From Ideonella sp. (GTDB taxonomy: Bacteria; Pseudomonadota; Gammaproteobacteria; Burkholderiales; Burkholderiaceae_C): 64,000 nucleotides of DNA. The stretch covers positions 1-64,000 of the forward strand of contig NZ_JADJDO010000027.1 in the NCBI RefSeq assembly GCF_016702655.1, written 5' to 3'. Below the pieces are notes generated by a model. The model ran no database searches. It was not told the DNA's origin and saw nothing but the letters and a program-made list of their open reading frames with translations. The position numbers and the translations under genes were made by a program. Of this stretch, positions 8,386 through 14,912 are shown one piece after another (position 1 is the stretch's first letter; the number at the start of each line of letters is the position of its first letter).

Positions 8386-9567
8386 TCACGCCTTGAGCAG
8401 CGCCAGCCCCTTGAGGTAGCTGCCCTCGGGGAAGAAGAGCGTCGTCGGATGGTCCGGCCCGGCCTCGAGGCGCTGCAGGATCGCCGCGTCGACGCCGGCG
8501 TCGATGCCCGCGCCGGCGACGATCTTGTGGAAGAGCTCGGGCCCGATGCCGCCCGAGCACGAGAACGTGAACAGCAGCCCGCCCGGCGCGAGCAGCTTGA
8601 GCGCGAGGCGATTGATGTCCTTGTAGGCGCGCGCCGCGCGCTCGGCATGGGCCCCGGTCGGAGCGAACTTGGGCGGGTCGAGAACGATCGCGTCGAAACG
8701 GGTCCCAGCGTCGATCTGCGCGCGCAGCATCGCGTTGACGTCGGCGTCCTGCGTCGCGTGGCGCTCGGCCGCGAAACCGTTGGCGCGCACATGCGCCTCG
8801 GCGCGCGCCAGCGCCGGCCCCGACGAATCGACGCTCAGCACCTGGCTCGCGCCGCCGGCAAGCGCGGCAATCGAGAAGCCGCCCGTGTAGCAGTAGCAGT
8901 TCAGCACGCGCTGCACGCCCAGGTGCCGCACCATGTCGGCAAAGTGGCGCCGGTTGTCGCGCTGGTCGAGATAGAAGCCCGTCTTGTGGCCGTGCGCGAT
9001 GTCGACGTCGAAGCGCCAGTCGTGCTCGCGGATCGTGAGTTCGGTTGCGCCGTCGCCGCGCAGCCAGCCGGCCTGCGGGGCCAGCCCCTCCTGCCCGCGC
9101 ACGCTCGCGTCCGAGCGCTCGTACAGGCGCGCGGCGCCGCTCGTGTGCATGAGCGCATCGGCAATCGCGGCCTTCCAGCGTTCGGCGCCGGCCGACAGGA
9201 ACTGCGCGACCAGCGTGTCGCCATAACGGTCGACGATCAGCCCCGGCAGACCATCGGCCTCGCCGTGGACCAGGCGCACGCTGTCACTCGCGACCGCCAG
9301 GCGCCCACGCAGCGCGATCGCGCGCGCGATGCGGCGCTCGAAGAACGCGGCGTCGATGCGCTCGGCCTCGTCGAAGCTCCACGCGCGCAGCCGGATCTGC
9401 GACGCCGGGCTGTACGCCGCCCAGGCCAGGAAGCTGCCGTCGGCGGCCTCGACGCGCACCGTCTCGCCGGCATCGGCGCGGCCACGCGCGACGCTGCTCT
9501 CGAACACCCAGGGGTGATGGCGCAGCAGCGAGCGCTGCTTGCCTTCGCGCAGGCGGATCGCCTTCAT
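8386..9567 (-). CDS. Class I SAM-dependent rRNA cytosine methyltransferase, RlmI-like
   Basis: 393-residue protein of the RlmI family, which methylates a cytosine (m5C1962) of 23S rRNA in E. coli. Residues 1-80 form an N-terminal PUA-like RNA-binding domain (LREGKQRSLLRHHPWVFESS). LIVDRYGDTLVAQF around 110-123 is the linking EEHEE-type region. The Rossmann motif VLNCYCYTGGFSIAAL is at 221-236, DPPKFAP at 297-303, and the FSCSG motif with the likely catalytic Cys337 at 335-339. ATG at 9567 is preferred over an upstream frame-extending start because family proteins begin here. Intact, in contrast to both neighbours. Confidence 0.85.
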   Translation of the reverse strand: MKAIRLREGKQRSLLRHHPWVFESSVARGRADAGETVRVEAADGSFLAWAAYSPASQIRLRAWSFDEAERIDAAFFERRIARAIALRGRLAVASDSVRLVHGEADGLPGLIVDRYGDTLVAQFLSAGAERWKAAIADALMHTSGAARLYERSDASVRGQEGLAPQAGWLRGDGATELTIREHDWRFDVDIAHGHKTGFYLDQRDNRRHFADMVRHLGVQRVLNCYCYTGGFSIAALAGGASQVLSVDSSGPALARAEAHVRANGFAAERHATQDADVNAMLRAQIDAGTRFDAIVLDPPKFAPTGAHAERAARAYKDINRLALKLLAPGGLLFTFSCSGGIGPELFHKIVAGAGIDAGVDAAILQRLEAGPDHPTTLFFPEGSYLKGLALLKA

Positions 9568-9570
9568 CGT

Positions 9571-9620
9571 TGCCGCTTCGCGCGCGGGTGAGCGGCGTCG
9601 TAGACCTTCGCCAGATGCTG
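9571..9620 (-). repeat. Duplicated xerC 3' end (distal copy)
   Basis: On the minus strand this encodes QHLAKVYDAAHPRAKRQ, nearly the same as the last residues of XerC (QHLAKVYDAAHPRAKRR, 9713-9766). The two copies are about 146 bp apart and flank copy 2 of the two-hairpin repeat. This looks like a repeat inserted near the xerC stop with duplication of the gene tail. Confidence 0.65.
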
Positions 9621-9648
9621 ACAACGGGCGCGCAGCGCGCGTTGCGTC

Positions 9649-9703
9649 GCAGGCTCATATCGCGAAGCGATGTGAAGGCGCGCAGCGCCGTGCCGGAGAC
9701 AAA
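9649..9703 (+). repeat. Two-hairpin palindromic repeat, copy 2
   Basis: Hairpin 1 is TCATATCGC-GAA-GCGATGTGA (one G-T mismatch) and hairpin 2 is GGCGC-GCA-GCGCC, followed by GTGCCGGAGACAAAG. The end sequence matches copy 3 (GTGCCGGAGCCAAAG) while the stems differ by paired changes. It lies between the xerC stop (9713) and the duplicated xerC tail. Confidence 0.65.
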
Positions 9704-9712
9704 GTCCAGCTG

Positions 9713-10629
9713 TCATCGACGCTTGGCTCTCGGATGCGCGGCGTCGTACACCTTCGCCAGATGCTGGAAGTCCAGCTTGGTGTACACCTGCGTCGTCGCA
9801 ATCTGTGCATGGCCGAGCAACTCCTGCACCGCGCGCAGGTCGCCGCTCGACTGCAACAGGTGCGACGCGAACGAGTGGCGCAGCATGTGCGGGTGAACAT
9901 GGGTCGGGATGCCGGCCTGGATGGCGCGCGTCTTCAAGCGGGAGCGGATCTGGCTCGCGGTCAGGCGCGTGCCGTTGCGGCCGACGAAGAGCGCCGGCTG
10001 GTCCGCCTTGGCAAGCGCCGCGCGCAGCGGCAGCCAGGCCGCGAGCGCGGCGCGCGCTGCGCTGCCCACCGGCACGCTGCGCCGCTTGCTGCCCTTGCCG
10101 AGCACATGCGCTTCGCCGGCTTCGAGGTCGATCCAGCCCGCCGAGCCGGCGCCGGCCTGTGCGTCCAGGCCGACGAGCTCGGCAATGCGCAGCCCGCTGC
10201 CGTAGAGCATCTCGACGATGCAGGCGTCGCGCGCTTCGAGCGCAGGGTCGTCGCCCGCGGCGCGGTGCTCGGCGAGCGCAACCGACTGATCGACCGACAA
10301 CGCCTTGGCGGCGGCTTGGCGGCCTTGGGCGCGCGCACGCCGGCGACCGGGTTCGCGGCGATCTCGCCCTCGCGGCCGAGCCAGCGGTACAGCCCGCGCC
10401 AGGCGCTCAAGTCGAGCGCAACGCTGCGCGGCGCGAGCCCGTCGGCATGCAACTGCGCCGCCCAGCGCCGCACCTCCTGCGGCTGCACCTGCGCGAGCTC
10501 GGTGCCGGCCGCTTCGGCCTGGCGCTGCAGGCGCAGCAAGGCCATTTCGTACATCGCCAGCGTGCGCGCAGCGAGGCGCCGTTCGACGCGCAGGTGCTCG
10601 AGGTAGCGCTCGACGACCGGCTGCGCCAC
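9713..10629 (-). CDS. xerC: Tyrosine recombinase XerC (frameshifted)
   Basis: XerC resolves chromosome dimers at dif together with XerD. The N-terminal SAM-like domain starts MAQPVVERYLEHLRVERRL. A frame change near 10305 leads into the catalytic domain: GSGLRIAELVGLD carries the first catalytic Arg, GKGSKRRSVPV the beta-hairpin Lys, HPHMLRHSFASHLL the HxxR pair, ELLGHAQIATT the second His, and VYTKLDFQHL the nucleophilic Tyr. About 305 residues, normal length. It lies 10 bp downstream of the DUF484 gene in the conserved order dapF-DUF484-xerC. Its 3' end borders a repeat flanked by a copy of the gene tail. Confidence 0.9.
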
Positions 10630-10639
10630 GCGCGAGGTC

Positions 10640-11317
10640 CTACTCGAGCAACTGCGACAAGCCCGCGCTCGCGATCTCGCCGACGCGGCCGAGGAAGTCG
10701 GTGCCCATGTCGGCGCTGTAGCGCGTGGGGTCGGGCGAGCCGAGCACGAGCAGGCCGAAGGCTGGCGCGTCGGCAGCGCGGCGCAGCGGGATCAGCGCGA
10801 GCGACATCACGGTGGAAGGGTCCGACAGCCACTGCGCGGCCTCGAAGCCGGCATTCACGCCGCAGTAGGGCGCGCCGAGGCTCGAGGCGAAGCTCTTCAC
10901 GTCGTCGCCCACAGCTTGCGCGAACGGCTGCCCGGCATGCGCCGCGGCGACGCCCCACAACCGCAGGCCGGCCTGCGGGATCATGAACTGATGTTTCAGT
11001 TCGGTGACCAGCACCGCCGGCACCTGCGCCGCGTCGCGCACGAGCATGATCGCGCGCGTCCAGCGGTGCAGCTTGTCGGCCAGCGCCAGGTTGTCCTGGC
11101 CGTTGCGGATCATCTCGATGATCTTGCCTTCCAGGCCCTTGATCTTGTCGCGCAGCATTTCCATCTGCCGCTCCTGCAGCGAGACCGCGCGCTGCCCGTG
11201 CGGGCTCGTCAGCTGCACGCTGCCGAGCAGCTCGGCGTGGCGCTCGAAGAAGCCCGGCGTGTTGGCCAGGAAGTTGGCGATGTCGTTCTCGGTGATGCCT
11301 TGGGTGCCGGTGCTCAC
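10640..11317 (-). CDS. DUF484 family protein
   Basis: 225 residues. An N-terminal domain (ITENDIANFLANTPGFFERHAELL) is followed by a coiled-coil stretch (SLQERQMEMLRDKIKGLEGK) and a GAF-like C-terminal domain (residues about 85-225, including GLRLWGV and ALIPLRRAADAPAFGLLVLGS). DUF484 proteins sit between dapF and xerC in many proteobacteria, including E. coli, and the same order is kept here. Function is unknown; the context suggests cotranscription with xerC. Intact frame. Confidence 0.85.
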   Translation of the reverse strand: MSTGTQGITENDIANFLANTPGFFERHAELLGSVQLTSPHGQRAVSLQERQMEMLRDKIKGLEGKIIEMIRNGQDNLALADKLHRWTRAIMLVRDAAQVPAVLVTELKHQFMIPQAGLRLWGVAAAHAGQPFAQAVGDDVKSFASSLGAPYCGVNAGFEAAQWLSDPSTVMSLALIPLRRAADAPAFGLLVLGSPDPTRYSADMGTDFLGRVGEIASAGLSQLLE

Positions 11318-11354
11318 GGTGGTGGTTGCCTCTCTCTCGGTGGCTGGTGATGGA

Positions 11355-12210
11355 TCAGAGCTCGATGCTGCCTTCGAAGACCGTCTCGGCGGGGCCGGTC
11401 ATCAGCACCGTACCGCCGCTGCCGTCCCACTCCACGCGCAACGGCCCGCCGCGCGTCTCGACTTCCACCGAGCCGTCGAGCAGGCCGAGGCGGATGCCGG
11501 CGACGACGGCCGCGCAGGCGCCGGTGCCGCAGGCGAGCGTCTCGCCGGCGTCGCGCTCGTGCACGCGCAGCCGGATGCGGCGCCGGTCGACGATCTGCAT
11601 GAAGCCGGCATTCACCTTGCGCGCAAAGCGCGCGTGTGTCTCGACGAGCGGGCCGACGCTTGCCACGGGTGCGCGATCGACGTCGGCGACGATCTGCACC
11701 GCGTGCGGGTTGCCCATCGAGACGAGCGCCACCTCGACCGTGCTGCCGTCGGGCAGCGCGAGCGGCCACATCTGAAAGCCGCCCACCGCGCGCGGCTGCA
11801 GCCCGGCGCCGTCGAAGGGCAGCGCCGCAGGATCGAAGACGGGGCGGTTCATGTCCACCGTCACGCGGCCGTCCGCCGCCAGGCGCAGCTCGAGCAGGTT
11901 GTTGACCGTCTCGACCTTGAGCACCGGCTTGTCGGACAGGCCCTTGTCGTGCACGAAGCGCACCAGGCAGCGCGCGCCGTTGCCGCAATGCTCGACCTCG
12001 TCGCCGCTGTTGTTGAAGATGCGGTAGCGAAAGTCGATGCCGGGCCGCGTGCTCGTCTCTACGACGAGGATCTGATCCGCACCGACGCCGAAGCGCCGGT
12101 CGCCGAGGCGGGCGCATCTGTTCGGGCGTCAGGTTCAGCGGCGCGCGCGTCGCGTCGATGACGACGAAATCGTTGCCCGCGCCGTGCATCTTGGTGAACT
12201 CGAGCCGCAT
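11355..12210 (-). CDS. dapF: Diaminopimelate epimerase DapF (frameshifted)
   Basis: DapF converts LL- to meso-diaminopimelate for lysine and peptidoglycan synthesis. The start at 12210 gives MRLEFTKMHGAGNDFVVIDA, the hallmark N-terminus. The frame breaks near 12105; the other frame contains the first catalytic cysteine region (HCGNGARC, read from DNA), and from 11963 the main frame resumes with RFVHDKGL. The second catalytic cysteine is in GETLACGTGACAAVVAG. Substrate-binding MGNPHAVQ is also present. About 285 residues. It is followed by DUF484 and xerC and preceded by an lpxL-like gene. Confidence 0.9.
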
Positions 12211-12244
12211 CGGCGGATTATCGGGGTTCGGCCTGCGCCGTCGT

Positions 12245-13114
12245 TCACGCCCGCGGGTCGGCATCGGCGCGCGGCGTCTTGTAGCGGTTGTAGCCCCAAA
12301 GGTACTGCTGCGGGCACTGCCGGATCAGCCCTTCCATCGCGCGGTTGATCGCCGCGGCGCAGGCCTCGGGCGCCGCGGGGTCGGTGAGCGGCAGCGGCTC
12401 GGCGAGCGCAGAGATGTGCACGACGTAGCCCCGGCCGTGCGCCAGCCGCTCGCCCCAGGCGAGGAGCGGCGTCGCGCCGGTCTGCTGCACCAGGCGTGCG
12501 GCAAGCGTCATCGTGTACGCCGGTTGGCCGAAGAACGGCACCCACACGCCCATGCCCTCGGGCGGCACCTGGTCGGGCAGCAGGCCGACCGCCTCGCCGC
12601 GGCGCAGCGCGCGGATCATCTGGCGCACGCCGGCGAGCGTGGCTGGCGCGGCGGCGAGATGGGGGCGCGCGCGCGCGCTGTCGACCACCTCGCGCAGCAC
12701 GCGCTTGCGCGCCGGCCGGTAGAGCACCGTGATCGGCCCGTGCGCCGCGCCGTAGCGTTCGGCATAGGCCTGCGCCGTGACCTCGAAGCAGCCCAGGTGC
12801 GGCGTCAGGAAGACGATCCCCCGCCCGGCCGCGAGCGCGGCGTCTATGTGCTCGGCGCCCGGCATTGCCACCGGCGGCGCGAGCGGCGCGCCGGCCGGCC
12901 GCAGCCAGAGGTAGGGCAGTTCGAGCACCATGCGCCCGGCCTCGGCGACCGCCCGGCGCGCGGCCGCCGGCGCGACGCCGGCGAGCGCCGCGTGGGCGCC
13001 GAAGCGGCGCCGATAGCTCGGCGACAGCGCCCAGGTCAGCCAGCCCAGCGCGGCGCCGATTGCGTGCAGAAACCACAGTGGCCTGCGGGAGAGCCACGCC
13101 AGGATCGTCCTCAT
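12245..13114 (-). CDS. Lipid A biosynthesis acyltransferase, LpxL/HtrB family
   Basis: 289-residue membrane-anchored acyltransferase that adds a secondary acyl chain to Kdo2-lipid A at the inner membrane. An N-terminal hydrophobic segment (PLWFLHAIGAALGWLTWAL) anchors it. The HX4E catalytic motif is HLGCFE at 106-111, followed by YRPARKRVL and GLLPDQVPPEGMGVWVPFFG, matching the family. The end QQYLWGYNRYKTP is also typical. It is divergent from metK and upstream of dapF, a Burkholderiales arrangement. Which lauroyl or myristoyl specificity it has cannot be told from sequence. Confidence 0.85.
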   Translation of the reverse strand: MRTILAWLSRRPLWFLHAIGAALGWLTWALSPSYRRRFGAHAALAGVAPAAARRAVAEAGRMVLELPYLWLRPAGAPLAPPVAMPGAEHIDAALAAGRGIVFLTPHLGCFEVTAQAYAERYGAAHGPITVLYRPARKRVLREVVDSARARPHLAAAPATLAGVRQMIRALRRGEAVGLLPDQVPPEGMGVWVPFFGQPAYTMTLAARLVQQTGATPLLAWGERLAHGRGYVVHISALAEPLPLTDPAAPEACAAAINRAMEGLIRQCPQQYLWGYNRYKTPRADADPRA

Positions 13115-13120
13115 GTTTCC

Positions 13121-13126
13121 TATAAT
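13121..13126 (+). promoter_or_regulatory. Probable metK promoter -10 box (TATAAT)
   Basis: A perfect TATAAT stands out in otherwise very GC-rich DNA, 171 bp before the metK GTG. It would start a leader RNA of about 160 bases. Confidence 0.6.
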
Positions 13127-13132
13127 CGGGCC

Positions 13133-13296
13133 ATCGCCGAGTTATGAACTACTTGCGGGGCGATGCAGGCGCCGACCACCGGCCGCCTGCCGGGCTGCCA
13201 ACAGGCGGCTCAAGAAATCCTGCTAAAGCGTTCGCCGTTCCTCCTCAGGTACAGACCGGCAGCGCGATCTGCAATCTGACTGACTGGAGTTTAAGA
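13133..13296 (+). promoter_or_regulatory. Long structured metK leader
   Basis: The leader contains a perfect 8-bp stem, GCCGCCTG (13182-13189) pairing with CAGGCGGC (13202-13209) around a 12-base loop, followed 12 bases later by TGCTAAAGCG. The stem plus downstream GCTAAA recalls class II SAM riboswitches, but the conserved 5' loop sequence is not convincing. I record it as a candidate regulatory leader, not as an assigned riboswitch. Confidence 0.4.
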
Positions 13297-14478
13297 GTGG
13301 CGAACGACTTCCTTTTCACCTCCGAATCCGTTTCCGAGGGCCATCCCGACAAGGTGGCCGACCAGATCTCGGACGCGATCCTCGACGCGATCTTCAAGCA
13401 GGACCCGCGCTCGCGCGTCGCCGCCGAGACGCTGTGCAACACCGGCCTCGTCGTGCTCGCCGGCGAGATCACGACCAACGCGCACGTCGACTACATCCAG
13501 ACCGCGCGCGACGTCTTGAAGCGCATCGGCTACGACAACACCGAGTACGGCATCGACTACAAGGGCTGCGCGGTGCTCGTCGCCTACGACAAGCAGAGCA
13601 ACGACATCGCCCAGGGCGTCGACCACGCGAGCGACGACCACCTGAACACCGGCGCCGGCGACCAGGGCCTGATGTTCGGCTACGCCTGCGACGAGACGCC
13701 CGACCTGATGCCCGCGCCGATCTACTACGCGCACCGCCTCGTCGAGCGCCAGGCGCAGCTGCGCAAGGACGGCCGCCTGCCCTTCCTGCGCCCGGACGCG
13801 AAGAGCCAGGTCACGATGCGCTACGTGGACGGCAAGCCGCACTCGATCGACACCGTCGTGCTGTCCAGCCAGCACAGCCCCGACCAGAGCGAGACGGCGA
13901 CGAAGATGAAGCAGTCCTTCATCGACCAGGTGATCGAGGAGATCATCAAGCCGGTGCTGCCCAAGGAGTGGCTCAAGGACACGCGCTACCTGATCAACCC
14001 GACCGGCCGCTTCGTCATCGGCGGCCCGCAGGGCGACTGCGGCCTGACCGGGCGCAAGATCATCGTCGACACCTACGGCGGCGCCTGCCCGCACGGCGGC
14101 GGCGCGTTCTCGGGCAAGGACCCGAGCAAGGTCGACCGCTCGGCAGCGTACGCGGCGCGCTACGTGGCGAAGAACATCGTCGCCGCCGGCCTGGCGCGGC
14201 AGTGCCAGATCCAGGTCGCGTACGCGATCGGCGTCGCCAAGCCGATGAACATCACCGTCTACACCGAGGGCACCGGCGTGATCCCCGACGACCAGCTCTC
14301 GGCGCTGGTGGCCGAGCACTTCGACCTGCGGCCCAAGGGCATCATCAACATGCTCGACCTGCTGCGCCCGATCTACGAGAAGACGGCCGCCTACGGCCAC
14401 TTCGGCAGAGACGAGCCGGAGTTCACGTGGGAGAAGACCGACAAAGCCACAGCCTTGAAGGCTACGGCCGGGCTGTAG
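13297..14478 (+). CDS. metK: S-adenosylmethionine synthetase MetK
   Basis: MetK makes S-adenosylmethionine from methionine and ATP. GTG at 13297 is taken as the start because it gives VANDFLFTSESVSEGHPDKV, the conserved N-terminus with the ATP-binding GHPDK, and TGGAG lies 8 bases upstream. An in-frame upstream ATG at 13144 would add 51 residues with no family match. The central signature GAGDQGLMFGYA and the glycine-rich GGAFSGKDPSKVDRSAAY are present. 393 residues, normal length, intact. It belongs functionally with ahcY and metF further right in the window. Confidence 0.95.
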   Translation: MANDFLFTSESVSEGHPDKVADQISDAILDAIFKQDPRSRVAAETLCNTGLVVLAGEITTNAHVDYIQTARDVLKRIGYDNTEYGIDYKGCAVLVAYDKQSNDIAQGVDHASDDHLNTGAGDQGLMFGYACDETPDLMPAPIYYAHRLVERQAQLRKDGRLPFLRPDAKSQVTMRYVDGKPHSIDTVVLSSQHSPDQSETATKMKQSFIDQVIEEIIKPVLPKEWLKDTRYLINPTGRFVIGGPQGDCGLTGRKIIVDTYGGACPHGGGAFSGKDPSKVDRSAAYAARYVAKNIVAAGLARQCQIQVAYAIGVAKPMNITVYTEGTGVIPDDQLSALVAEHFDLRPKGIINMLDLLRPIYEKTAAYGHFGRDEPEFTWEKTDKATALKATAGL

Positions 14479-14483
14479 GCCCG

Positions 14484-14505
14484 CCGCGCGCAAGGCGCGC
14501 GGTTT
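14484..14505 (+). terminator. Intrinsic-like terminator after metK
   Basis: Perfect 8-bp stem CCGCGCGC-AAG-GCGCGCGG followed by TTT, 6 bases after the metK stop. The T-run is short, so termination efficiency is uncertain. Confidence 0.55.
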
Positions 14506-14518
14506 GCCGGTCTTCCGG

Positions 14519-14574
14519 CGCAGGCTAACTTCGCGCAGCGAAGTTAAGGCCCATAGGGCCGTGCCGGAGCCAAA
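14519..14574 (+). repeat. Two-hairpin palindromic repeat, copy 3
   Basis: Hairpin 1 is TAACTTCGC-GCA-GCGAAGTTA (9-bp perfect stem, 14526-14546), hairpin 2 is GGCCC-ATA-GGGCC (14548-14560), then GTGCCGGAGCCAAAG. Compared with copy 2 both stems differ but stay paired, which indicates selection for structure. In one frame the copies read RRRLTSRSEVKAHRAVPE-like peptides, which I regard as incidental. Confidence 0.7.
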
Positions 14575-14668
14575 GCAATTCACGGCGAAGCCGCTGACTG
14601 GAAGCCGCGACCGTCCAGGTCGCGGCGACTTGACGCCCACCCCGGTACTTGCCTGCACCCCGGCCTGC

Positions 14669-14885
14669 TCAGTACGACTTCGCCCGCTCCAACACCTTCT
14701 CGGCGATGTGACACAGCGCAAGCGTGCTCCGGGTTCAGCCCGTGCAGCAGGCACTTGGAGCCGTCGTCCTCGGCGCCGAAGCGGCCCTCGACCGGCCCCG
14801 CGAGTTGATCAATGAACAGCTCATTCGAGTCGACGCACCTGACGGCATGCGCGAGCGAACCGCCTCGGCGTGGCGGCCATGGGAC
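14669..14885 (-). CDS. Small hypothetical protein or fragment (frameshifted)
   Basis: Reading the minus strand from about 14885 gives a protein-like stretch AHAVRCVDSNELFIDQLAGP, then EGRFGAEDDGSKCLLHGLNP. After a one-base frame change it continues TLALCHIAEKVLERAKSY to a stop at 14669. The start is unclear because the frame runs into the aminopeptidase 3' end. I do not recognise a family. The coherent, acidic composition is unlike random high-GC frames, so a small broken gene is plausible. The remaining bases of 14575-14668 show nothing. Confidence 0.35.
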
Positions 14886-14912
14886 TGGCCCGGTCGGTCC
14901 GACGCGGCCGGC

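Noticed and set aside
13182..13226. Class II SAM riboswitch before metK
   Set aside because: The 3' GCTAAA segment and a stem fit, but the conserved loop sequence on the 5' side is missing, so I list only a structured leader.
13291..14754. 487-residue open frame antisense to metK
   Set aside because: High GC keeps the opposite strand open; the sequence is Val/Arg/Asp-rich with no fold-like pattern, and MetK on the plus strand is unmistakable.
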